The position numbers were made by a program, and so were the translations under genes. Shown one piece after another: positions 20,800-31,424 of a stretch of 64,000 nt of DNA (position 1 is its first letter; each line of letters starts with the position of its first letter). Where the stretch lies: NCBI GenBank assembly GCA_001972305.1, contig BDDD01000567.1:310001-374000 (forward strand), in the 5' to 3' direction. The notes under the pieces are model-generated. The model had not been told where the DNA came from. It saw only the letters and a list, made by a program, of their open reading frames with translations, and ran no database searches. This DNA is from Cephalotus follicularis. Taxonomy: Eukaryota > Streptophyta > Magnoliopsida > Oxalidales > Cephalotaceae.

Positions 20800-23700
20800 T
20801 GTTGACATTTATGTGTTATAATCTTTGTTTTGATGATTAAAAAACACCTAATCTGTGTGTTTAATGTGATGGAATCTCTAACAAAGTTAACTTGCAATGT
20901 AAGAAAGCTAAAACTTGCATATCAATCTTTTTGGCGTCAATGACTAAGTTTTAGGTGTCAACGTGCTGGGAATAAGTACATGTTCTGGGCTTGGAAAGAT
21001 GATCGTCGTCAACGTGATCTTTATCCTCGTCAACGTGCTTGGAAACTTATGATTTATGTAACGACCCGCATTAATTTTTGATAAATTGATGTTGGGCCAG
21101 GGGGAATTTTTTCTCTTCTTTTCTCCTTGGTTGTTTGAGCTTGGGCTTGGTGGAGGCCCAATGGTTGCCTATGGTTTGTGTTTGTGGTTAAGTTATAAGA
21201 GAGGTTTAGTTGGTGTTGGGAGTTGTGCAAAGCTTGCTTAAGAAGTTTGGCTGTTGGTTTATGCAGACGTCTTATCCATCTTTCACGTCTGAAGAAGCAG
21301 TTGGGAGAGTGAACCTTCATCTTTCATCTTCTTCTCTGTCTTTCGTCTGAAGCTTTGAGCGCTGTTTGAGGTTGGAATTTTCTTTCACCCGTCTACGCGT
21401 TTAGCAAGTGAGTGTCCTCCTCAGTGCGTTTTGGTGCGTCGCATGGTTGGTGCAGGCACGACCTTTGAGGCCGAGGGAGAGCTTCGCCTTTGTTTTCATG
21501 GTTGTATGTGGTTCTTGCATAGCTTCAGAGATGTTGTTCATGGTAACTAAGCGTTGTTGTGTATTGGTCTTGCAGAGGAAGATCTGGGCTCGGAGGCCGC
21601 GCAACAAGGAAGCTAGCTGAGGAAACTGTTGATACTAGTGTGTGGGATATTCTTCTTTCTATCAATTGATAACTGGGAGTTTATTGATTTTATACCCTTC
21701 CATGATATTACCTTTGACTAGGATTTCTTCTCCTGTCATCTTGTTGATATTGCATGTGAATACTGCTTTGCCTGGGTTGAGCTGTTGTTTCCCCTTTCTT
21801 GTTGAGTATTCATGCTTTATTTGATATCATGTGTTGTTGTCCTTGGATACTGGTTACTTGGTTATGTATGAGATTGCCGGCACGAGATGGTCTAAGTGGT
21901 GATACACTTACCTCTGAGCTGAGGTTCTCCTCTGTTATCTCGTCAAGGGCAGAGCTGAGCGGTGATTCGTGGGTCCCTTGTACGATATTAACACTGTGTG
22001 ATTGCCGATGAGGTAGCTTCTCGATCGAGGTTCACCTAGTGTAGGGCTGAGCATGATTGCCAACGGGGGAGGGCTTGCGTAGCCCCTCGTTCGAGGTTCA
22101 TGTGGTAAGGCGCGCCAACGTATGATTTGCTGGGGGAGGAGTGCTTGCGTATCCCTTCTACCGATGTTCATGCGGTGCTCTGGAAGTGAGTATCTATATT
22201 GAGTATATGAGGGATGTGTTCAATCCTGTAGCCCATGACCGCGTTGATAGAACGTCAACGGAGTTTGTTATGTATGCTGCCGAGGTGGTCCAGGCTATGG
22301 AATGAGTCGATTGTGCATGTGCGTGTGTGGAATGTGCTTGTGTTTGATGCAGTACCAGTAGTCCTCTTGAGCTTTGTTGGTCCTTAGATTTGATCTTTTG
22401 TTGATCCTTGGATCCCTGGCATGTTCTTATATAAATAAACTGTTGTTTATTCTTTTTCTTTGAGGCCGGTCATTGAGTTGATAGCTCTGACGTCTCCTCA
22501 GACTATTCTTTGTTATCGATTATCCTTGTATACTTTCACCTCGACCTTGTTTTGTTGAGTAGGGGAGATGGGTTGTTCTCGGCCCAGTTGGGGCAGAACC
22601 CGTTACCTTGACTCTTGGCACCCCGGTCGAAGTGGGTCGCCCAGGATATAACCCTGATCTTACTCACTAGTCAGTTGGACTAATCCCCTCTCGGTTTTGT
22701 GTGCAGAGGGAGCGGGGCAACAGTGTTCTTGAGATCCACTAAGGACTAATTGCTGAGAGAGGTAGAGCCGGACGCAGCACCTTAGGATGGCTCCTAGGCC
22801 TCAGACACCTTCATGCATTTGGGGACATTCATGGGGTTTTTGTATAGTTTTGTTGATATCTATTCCTTGTAAAACCTTCTCTGTAAGCTTGTGTATAAAC
22901 TCTTGGATGTTGGGCGTCCTCGGCAGTTTCCCGGGACCGTGTATAATGCATTTCTTTTGTTTTATACCTTGTTGTTGTACTATTTTCCCAGCCCTGGCGC
23001 TGTTTTTACTTAGTATTTTGGTGTGCAAGGACGACGTGTGTGTTCGGTGGTTGTTTGACCCTGGGCAGAGGAGCAGGTCTCCCCAGCCCTGGCCTTGGTG
23101 AAACTGCAGTGTTGCTCCTCGGGCCTTTCATGCGTGGCACCTCTGCTAAGATGCCAGGGAAAAGGGGGTGGCTTGATCATGGTTGGTCAAACCTATAGGT
23201 TGACCTTGCAGCTCGGGTTGGTTGACCCTAAGCTGAGGTCTGGTGGCGTCCCCGGGGGTTGTCCCCGGGCATGCCGTAAACGTTAAGAGGAGGTTTGTAG
23301 TTTTCCTTAGTTTTGCCCAACCTCTCGATCTCGGACTAGCTCGGTCCCTGGAGACGTTTTGGTGGGTGAGCCCTGGTGGATCCCCTGGGCACCTGGCCGG
23401 GGTGAGATTCTATCTCCATACTGTAGTTAGAGTGTTGGTGGGACCATGGGTGGTTGTCCCATGCGCTTGGCGTTTGTCCCCGGGCCCTTGTGTTGATCCC
23501 AGGCTTAGCCTTTTGTTGAGTATGGTCGTCCAATGAGGACATGTCCGAGGATGGTTCATCCTAGGAAGGCATATCTTAGGATGGGGCGCAGACCTGGCTT
23601 GCACTACGTTATGTTGTGTTGGCATCCCTACCCGGGACCCCAGGCAAGACGTAGTATTGCGTTCTCTGCCCTGCCTCCCTTCACTGGCATGTTCCTTTAG

Positions 23701-25052
23701 TGGAACGGTGTGTTTCAGCAATGGGTGTGGGGCACGTTCCCTTTAGTTAAATGGTACGTTTACTAAGTGGGTGTTCTATGCATTTCTTTAGTTAAACATT
23801 GAGTCTTGAGGGATGGTTTTAAGTAAGGGTTCCTTTGCTGTTTTACCCTTCCTTCTTTTATCTTCCCTGCTCGGGCATTTCTCATTTTATGCCCTGGGAG
23901 CGTTTCGCCTGGGGAGCACTGCCCTGGCCTTGGCATTAGCCTTTGTTGTTTGAGTTTTGGTTAGGGATCCAGGTAAGGGATCCTTCCACTTGGCACGACC
24001 ATCCTCGGGCAGGGGTGCTCGGGCTTGCGGCGTGTCAATTTACATCAACGTCATAAGGAAAGATGTCAACGTCAAAAGGTGATAGTGGCTTGGACGTTAA
24101 CGCAGAAAACAAGTGGAGTTAACACCTTGTCTATATAGGTCAACGCAAATGGAGCACATTTCGGACAATGGTTTTAGACGTTAACGCAAAGACATAATGG
24201 CGTCAACATCTTGTCTATATACGTCAAAACAATGGATGCGCGTCAACGTAAATATAACTGAAGATGAACAAGAGCTTGCAGTATCAACGCAGAAAGCCAC
24301 ATGAGTTAACGCATAAGGGGATTGACGTCAACGCCATTCGTACACATCAACGCCAATGACAGCTAAACACAGAATCTGAAAAATTTGAAGGTACTAAAAT
24401 GATGATCCTCTCCGTGATTAGCTCCAACGGTTATTTGATGATTCCCTGAACTCTAGCAATGGCTATATCCATCTGAAAGCTATAAATAGAGGCTCAAACC
24501 ATGAAGAAATCATCAATCATTCACACAAGCAATATCCAAGCTATACTAGAGCAAGAAAGAAGAGTTTTGAGCTATAGTTTACAAAGTTATTTTCTGAGAT
24601 CCTTTGAGCAAATACTGGTTTTGTTATCCAACCTTTCGAGAGGTTTTTAAACATTACAAACACTCAGAAATCCATTGTATACCCAAGGTTGTTAGTACCT
24701 TACTCAAAAGTTAGGATTTAGCTTTGAAAATCCGAGTTAGAATTTAGCTCACAAAAATTCGAGTTAGGATTTAGCTTGTAAAAATCCAGAATCGTTGTTT
24801 GTGATCGGGGGATTACATTCTAGTGGAACCTCAAGCGCGGCTTGGGAGAGTGGACGTAAGCACGGTTTGTCGAACCACTACAAACTCGTTTTCATTTCTC
24901 TATCTCTTACTATTTACTTTATTTGCTATTTAATTTACTATTTAGAGTAACTTGTTTGTTTTTATCATTATTGTTTTTAATCTTTAAAAAGGGTGGTTAT
25001 TTTTCGCATAACCAATTCACCCCCCTCTTGGTTGCCTTTTGTGGACCCTTCA
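20800..25052 (+). repeat. 5' LTR of copia-3, split by solo LTR-1
   Basis: TGTTGACATTTATGTG...GACCCTTCA. Without the inserted solo LTR and one TSD copy it is about 1267 bp, close to the 1286 bp 3' LTR. TATA box tataaata at 24481-24488. The GTCAACG/GTCGACG array spans 20933-21040 and 24044-24358 and ends about 120 bp before the TATA box. Confidence 0.87.
21057..24037 (+). mobile_element. solo LTR-1, TGTAA-type, in copia-3 5' LTR
   Basis: TGTAACGACCC...GCGGCGTGTCA, 2981 bp, flanked by perfect 5-bp duplications ATTTA (21052-21056 and 24038-24042). The uninterrupted host sequence is seen in the 3' LTR of copia-3 near 38180. No internal region, PBS or PPT, so it is a solo LTR. It shares the segment 'tcagttggactaatccc' (near 22670) with LTR-3 and LTR-5. 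Open frames inside it are short and unsupported. Confidence 0.88.
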
Positions 25053-25054
25053 AT

Positions 25055-25065
25055 TGGTATCAGAG
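25055..25065 (+). other. primer-binding site, tRNA-iMet type (copia-3)
   Basis: TGGTATCAGAG, two bases after the LTR end. It matches the 3' end of initiator Met tRNA. Confidence 0.9.
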
Positions 25066-25123
25066 AGGTTTCTAATTGTTAATCTTAATTGAAATTAGTT
25101 TGATCCAGGGCAACCTTTGTTAA

Positions 25124-26176
25124 TATGCCTCCTTTCTTCGATGGTAATAATTTTAATGAATAGAAAATTAAAATGACCTATTTTATTCAATCTCTTGATT
25201 ATGATCTTTGGGATGTTGTTATTGATCCGGAATTGCCTAACTCAATGATTAGATATGATGAAAATGAAAGAGAACTATTACAGTTAAATGCTAAAGTCAA
25301 GCATATTATTTTTTGTTCTTTAAGTTCTAATGTCTTTGAAAGTATTTCCTTGTGTAATTCGGTAAAGGAAATTTGGAATAAGCTAGAAGAATGTATGGAA
25401 CCAGCTCATGTCTTATGGCAATTGAAGAATCGGGAAGCGGTAGTGATGAAGAAGATTCGAGTAAATGAGCAAATGAGGTAAGTTATGATAATTGTGTTGA
25501 AGTTGTAGATATGTATACTTCTATCATTTCATCTTTAAGGTCTAAAATTAAATGTTTAACTATTGAAAATAATGAGTTAAAAACAAATGCTTCTTTGATG
25601 AATGATAATGTTTCCAAAGATGAAATTATTTTGTTGAAAAATGCGGTTAATTGTTTATCTAAAGAAAATGAGTCTTTGAAAAATGAATTAGGTATTGTTA
25701 ACATGTCTTTAGAACTATCAACTCGTTTTAAGGATGAAAATGAGAAGCTAAAAAATGAAGTAGATGCTCTTAAGAAGACCTTTTCAAAATTTTCAAGTAG
25801 TAGTGATAAACTTGTTAGGCTTTTAGGTGTTCAAAGATGTGTCTTTGATAGGGCTGGCCTAGGTTTTGATAAAATGAATAAGGTTGTTCATTTTAACAAT
25901 TTTATTGATAGAAAGAAAGATGATAATGTTGTTAGAAAGAAAAGCAATGTTGTTTCTTGTAATGCTTGTGGTAAAATTGGACATGTATCTAGTGTATGTT
26001 GGCGTAAGAAACATGTTAGTTTTTGTAATTTCTGTGGTAAGAATGGACATACTTCATATACATGTTGGCATAGAAGTTATAATAGTAATGTTAAAAGAAT
26101 TTGGGTTCCAAAAGGAACTTTTACAACTAGCCTAAAAGGACCCAAGGTTGTTTGGGTACCAAAAGCATCAACATGA
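25124..26176 (+). pseudogene. gag: copia-3 gag, internally deleted
   Basis: It starts MPPFFDGNNFNE followed by a TAG where copia-4 has Trp (SHWKAKM), then TYFIQSLDYDLWDV and NSVKEIWNKLEE. The middle of gag, present in copia-4 (VTYEGTNQVKEAKI onward), is missing, and the text jumps to an acidic Ser/Glu stretch with a frame change near 25420-25480. The C-terminal half (25511-26176) is open. It holds a probable coiled coil (heptad-like KSKIKCLTIENNELK to ENEKLKNEVDALKK) and two CCHC knuckles, CNACGKIGHVSSVC and CNFCGKNGHTSYTC, ending WVPKAST. A perfect splice-donor-like gagGTAAGT lies at 25476-25484. Confidence 0.82.
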
Positions 26177-26221
26177 TTTTGATCCCTTGTAGGAGAACTT
26201 GAATGCCAAAACCAATCAATG

Positions 26222-27364
26222 TGTTGACATTTATGTCTCAATCCTAAGTTTTGATGATGACATATTTGTATTTAACAAAGTTTCTCTTTGTGCAAGACAG
26301 CCATAAAATGAGAAAAACAGAACAAGAATTATGCAGAACACAGCCCAGACCATCGATGCCCAAGCTTGAAGCGTCAGCGCTTTATCAGGCGGTCGAGACA
26401 AGAGGCTAAGCGTCTACCGGTGGAGCGTTTGGAGAAATGGAAATAACACTCAAACCGTCGACGCTCAGATTCAAGCGTCTGCGCTTTAAGGTACAAAGCG
26501 CCTGCTCTTAGTGCAAAGCGCCGTCCGATTAAAACTGTGGACACAACTTCTATTAAAAGAGGCCTAAGCGTCGACGCCCGAGCCTAGGCGTCAGCGCTTT
26601 GAGGTGACGGTCGACTCCAACTTTGAACGCCTGCGCTTTGAGCTGAATATTCAAATTTGAGATCCCCAACGGTCACATGACCGTCGACGCTTTGAAGAAG
26701 ACAGTCGACGCTTTAGTCGGCTGGAACAATTTCTGACAGAGTTTTAGTGGACATTCCATTAAGGAATTTTTGCTAATGCTTTCCCAACGGATCTATGAGG
26801 CAAGAAGCTATAAATGGACGAATGTTTTGAAGAGATAAGGTGAGAACAACACAAGCAAAGCAAATATACAAACATTATTCAAAGAAAACATTCAAAGAGC
26901 ATCAAAATCAAAAGCTCACTCAAAAGCTTTCATTTTACATTTTAAGCCAATTCTTGTTCTCACTGTTTTGAGCAATCTTATCTTGTAAAATCCAACCTTG
27001 TGAGAGGTTTAGCTACAAACACAACTCTTTATACTTTGATTGTAATAGGGGAGTGAACCCTAAGTGAATTTGGGGAGTGAACCCAAAGAGAAATTGTAAG
27101 TGATTAAGGTCAATCACAAAGGTGTACCGAATAGCACCCGGAATTGTATTCGGAGAACCAGTGGAAACTCAAGGAGATCCTTGGGAAAAGTGGACGTAGG
27201 CAAGAGTTTGACCGAACCACTCTAAACTAGTGTTTGCATATCTCTCTAACTCTATCTCTTTACATTACTATTTAATTTACTTTTGATCATTATCTTTGTT
27301 CATTGCGAAAAGTTTAGATCATTTTTAGAAACTACAATTCACCCCCTCCCCTGTAGTTTATTCA
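26222..27364 (+). repeat. 5' LTR of copia-4
   Basis: TGTTGACATT...GTTTATTCA, 1143 bp. GTCGACG-type array 26352-26715; TATA box tataaat at 26809-26815, about 95 bp downstream. It carries about 20 bp near 26505 (around 'ctgctcttagtgcaaagcgc') that is absent from the 3' LTR. Confidence 0.92.
26352..26715. repeat. GCGTCGACGC-type array in copia-4 U3
   Basis: Alternating motifs: ccgtcgacgct, gcgtcgacgcc, gaccgtcgacgct, cagtcgacgct, interspersed with gcgtcagcgct and gcgtctgcgct. The array is repeated at 33524-33864 in the 3' LTR. Confidence 0.85.
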
Positions 27365-27366
27365 AT

Positions 27367-27378
27367 TGGTATCAGAGC
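27367..27378 (+). other. primer-binding site, tRNA-iMet type (copia-4)
   Basis: TGGTATCAGAGC, two bases after the 5' LTR. Complementary to the initiator Met tRNA 3' end. Confidence 0.93.
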
Positions 27379-27430
27379 GGTAGGCTTATAATTCTTAATT
27401 GTTAGAGCCTTTAAATGATCCTAGACGACA

Positions 27431-29338
27431 ATGAACTCAAACATGGGAGAAAGCCAAAACATCTCCAAACCCCCTTACTTCGATGGAAATAACTATAGCC
27501 ATTGGAAGGCTAAGATGACTATTTTCATTCAATCCCTTGACTATAACCTTTGGGACCTCATAGTTGATGGTCCTAATCTCCCCACCATCACACTTGAGAA
27601 TGGGGAAGTAGTCTCCAAACCTAGGAATCTATATGATGACAATGATAGGAAGAGAGTCCAAATAAATGCAAAGGCCAAGCATATTATTATTTGTGCTATA
27701 AATTCCAATGATTTTAATAGAATTTCATCTTGCATTTCCGCCAAGGAAATGTGGGATAGACTTGAGGTCACCTACGAAGGGACCAATCAAGTTAAAGAGG
27801 CCAAAATCAGCATGCTTGTACATGATTATGAAATGTTTACTATGAACAAGAATGAGGATATTAAATCCATGTTCTCTAGATTTACTAACATTATTAATGC
27901 TTTACAAGCTTTAGATAAGACATATTCTAACAGTGAAATGGTAAGAAAAATTCTTAGGTGCTTGCCATCATGGATGCCAAAGGTCACCGCAATTGAGGAA
28001 GCAAAGAACCTCAATGTTCTTGCATTGGAAGATCTCCTTGGGTCATTGATGACTCATGAATTATCAATGCAAAAGAAGGATGACGATGAAGAAAAGGAGA
28101 AGAAGAAGAAGAAGATTGTTGCCTTAAAATCATCTCAAACCGAAGACTCCGATGATGATGATGATGATGAAGAGCTAGCATTCATTACTCGAAGGTTCAA
28201 AAAGTTCCTTGCTAGCAAGAAGAAATTTGATGGAAGACCGAATAAGAAATTCCATCAAAAGGGAGAGGCAAGCAAGCTTGAAGAAATTATATGCTTCGAG
28301 TGCAATAAACAAGGGCACTACAAAAGTGATTGCCCTCGCCTCAAGAAGAAGGACATTTTGAAGAAGAAGAAGAAGGCTATGATCGCAACTTGGGATGATA
28401 GTGATGAATCCAGCTCGGAGGAAGACACAAACGAAGAGGTGGCTCAAATAGCCTTGATGGCCTTGGAGGATCAAGAAGAAGAAGAAAATGATGAGGTAAC
28501 ATATGACGAACTTGTCTTATTAGTAGAAAAATATAGTTCTATGATTGCTTCATTGAAGAAAAAGGTTAAGTCATTAACATATGAAAATGATGAACTAAAA
28601 TTGGCTGAGGAAGAAACCTCAAATGAAATTGAGGTAGACCTCCTTGAAAATGAAATGGCTTACCTTGTTAAGGAAAACAAAAATCTCAAGGAAGAGATAG
28701 AAGCCTTAAAGAAAACCTTTTCAAAATTCTCTAATAGTAGTGAGAAGCTTGAAAAACTTCTTGGGATGCAAAGATGCGTATTTGATAAAGCGGGACTAGG
28801 ATTTGAAGAAATGAACAATGTCAAGCTTTATCAAACATTCTTTGATAGGAAGGAGAAAATTGAAAAGGAAAAGGTTGATAAGGCCAAGATTAGAAAGAAA
28901 ACCACGTGTGATTATTGTGGTAAAATATGACACACATCCTTTACTTGCTTCCATAAGAAAAATGCCATGTTTAGGAAGAACTTGATTAGATCATGCAATT
29001 TCTGTGGAAAACATGGACACACACTTTCACAATGTTATCATAGGAAGGATGCCATTAGTAAGAAAATAATGAATGTCATGTATACTCATTGTGGTAAGTA
29101 TGGTCATGCATTTTCATCTTGTTTTCATAAAAGAAATTATGTGCATAAAAGAAATGTAGTTGTGTCTTGCAATACTTGTGGTAATAATGGACACACTTCT
29201 ACTTCATGCTTCTATAAAGAAAATGTGTTGAATGACTTGAATTTCTCAAGGGTAAAAAGAAGTTGGGTTCCCAAAGGAACCATTTTGACTAACCCTAAAG
29301 GACCCAAGATTTGTTGGGTACCTCAAACAAAAATTTGA
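27431..29338 (+). pseudogene. gag: copia-4 gag with zinc-knuckle array, one stop
   Basis: Gag of a SIRE-like element, one frame, about 635 codons. N-terminus MNSNMGESQNISKPPYFDGN, then the copia gag core (HWKAKMTIFIQSLDYNLWDL, YEMFTMNKNEDIKSMFSRF, LRCLPSWMP). A Lys/Asp-rich stretch precedes a first CCHC knuckle, CFECNKQGHYKSDC, around residue 287. A long probable coiled coil follows (about residues 360-470). The tail holds four more knuckle units: CDYCGKI-stop-HTSFTC (stop TGA at 28928-28930 in place of Gly), CNFCGKHGHTLSQC, YTHCGKYGHAFSSC (first Cys lost) and CNTCGNNGHTSTSC. It ends RSWVPKGT..WVPQTKI at 29338. With the single TGA it is 499 codons. Confidence 0.88.
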
Positions 29339-29386
29339 AATTTATGTTTGTAGGTGTGCTTGAAGGCATTATCCAAGAAGACATAA

Positions 29387-31051
29387 TGGTACTTGGATAG
29401 TGGATGCTCCAAGCATATGACGGGTGACAAGAGTCTCTTCGTCAAGTATGAATCAAAAGAAGGAGGAGAAGTAACTTTCGGAGACAATGCAAAAGGAAGA
29501 ATCAAAGGTGTTGGCTCCATAGGTAATCTCAAGACTTCTATTCATAATGTGTTATTTGTTGATGGACTTAAGCACAATGTATTGAGCATAAGTCAATTAT
29601 GTGACAAGGACTGTAAAGTCATCTTTGAAAAGGACTTATGCAAGGTAATTGATATAAATAATGGTCAAGTGAAATTTATTGGACATAGACATGGAAATGT
29701 ATATGTAGTAGACATAGATGACTTTGTTAATATTAAATGCTTAGTTTCCATGAATGATGATAGTTGGCTATGGCATAGAAGATTAGGTCATGTAGGAATG
29801 TCAACCATTTCAAAACTTTTGAAACATGAACTAGTTAAAGGACTTCCTAAGATTAGCTTTGAAAAGGATAGAGTTTGTGATGCATGCCAATATGGTAAAC
29901 AAACTAGAGCCTCTTTTCAAAGTAAGAACATTGTATCTACAACTAGGCCTTTACAACTTTTACATCTAGACTTATTTGGACCAATAGATGTTAGAAGCCT
30001 AGGAGGAAAATCATATGCCATGGTCATAGTAGATGATTATTCTAGATATACATGGACTATTTTTCTAGCCCACAAAAGTGAATCCTTTAAAGAATTTTCA
30101 AATTTTTGCAAAATCGTTCAAAATGAAAAAGACACTTCAATTTCTAAAATTAGAAGTGATCATGGAAAAGAGTTTGAAAATCATTTATTTGAAAACTTTT
30201 GTAATGAAAATGGTTTTATACACGAGTTCTCCACACAATTGGAGGAAGGCATCTTCATCAATCAATCAAAGTATGTCAAGGACCTTCTTAAGAGATTTGG
30301 GATGGAGAATGCTAAAAGGAGCAAGACACCCATGAGCACAACAACAAAGCTTGACAAGGATGAGCAAGGTAAGTCAATCGATCAAAAACTATATAGAAGT
30401 ATGATTGGATCGTTGTTATATTTAACGGCAAGTAGGCCGGATATATTGTTTAGTGAATGATTGTGTGATAGATTTCAGGCTTGTCCCAAAGAATCTCATT
30501 TGCATGCCGTAAAACGCATTTTCAAATATTTAGCATATACACCGACCTTAGGAATATGGTATCCTAGGAAATCATCATTTGACCTACACACTTACTCCGA
30601 TGCCGATTTCAGAGGATATAAAGTGGATAGAAAAAGCACAAGTGGCACTTGTCAATTCTTAGGCAATATGCTCATTTCTTGGTTTATCAAGAAACAAAAC
30701 TCGGTAGCTCTTTCAACTACTGAAGCTGAATATATTGCCGCAGGCAGTTTTTGTGCACAAGTAATGCGGATGAAGCAACAACTTCTTGATTATTGTTTTA
30801 CCTTTGAAAAAGTGCCAATTAGGTGTGATAACACTAGTGCAATTTGCTTAGGGAAAAATCCCGTTCACCACTCTAGGACTAAGCACATAGACATTAGATA
30901 TCACTTCATTAAAGATCACATTGAAAAAGGTGAAATAGAATTAGTTTTCATCCCGACCGAAGAACAAGTCGCGGACATTTTCACCAAACCCCTAGATGAA
31001 CAAACCTTCTCGAAATTTAGATTGGAATTAGGTTTGCATGAAATTGATTGA
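29387..31051 (+). pseudogene. pol: copia-4 pol with in-frame deletion of RT core
   Basis: Same frame as gag, but two stops (TAG 29351-29353, TAA 29384-29386) lie between. Protease: YLDSGCSKHMTG near 29390. Pre-integrase: WLWHRRLGH. Integrase Asp residues: LHLDLFGP and IRSDHGKEFEN. After CNENGFIHEFSTQ the text jumps to LEEGIFINQSKYVKDLL, the C-terminal part of RT. Compared with copia-3 about 1.4 kb is gone: the integrase Glu, integrase C-terminus and the whole RT core including YVDD/FMDD. The join preserves the frame. A TGA lies at 30458-30460. RNase H follows in frame: YSDADFRGYKVDRKSTSG, ALSTTEAEYIAAGS, HSRTKHIDIRYHFIKDH. Confidence 0.9.
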
Positions 31052-31424
31052 TTAACATGTTTTTGTGATTGATGTGAATATGCGTGTTTGTTCAATTTTT
31101 TTTTACATGTTTACATCATTTGCATTCGTTCTCGCGCACAAAACGACAAATCTGCAGAAAAACAGAGCAAAGCGCCGACCGTTGCTTTTAAAGCGTCAAC
31201 GCTTTAAAGCAGAATTAGGGTTCGAAATTGGGGAAATTGGTCTAAGCGCCGACTCTTAAACCAATTCCGTCGACGCTTTAAACGATTTTTAAGTTTCTAA
31301 GCACCGTCTGCCACATAGTTTTACCGAATATTACAAACCCTAACTACAAAATACTCTCCTCTCTGGCGATTTCTTGGCGATTTGCAGTCGGAAATCAAAG
31401 TTAAATCATCATACTACATCAACC
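31052..31424 (+). other. copia-4 pol/env-like spacer with motif copies
   Basis: 373 bp of non-coding DNA. From 31166 to 31282 it carries the same motif set as the LTR U3: gcgccgacc, gcgtcaacgct, gcgccgact, cgtcgacgct. It lies directly upstream of the env-like ORF. Confidence 0.7.

Noticed and set aside
22787-23721. Several frames of 60-100 codons within solo LTR-1
   Set aside because: GC-rich LTR sequence without family resemblance; frames overlap on both strands and are not kept in LTR-3 or LTR-5.
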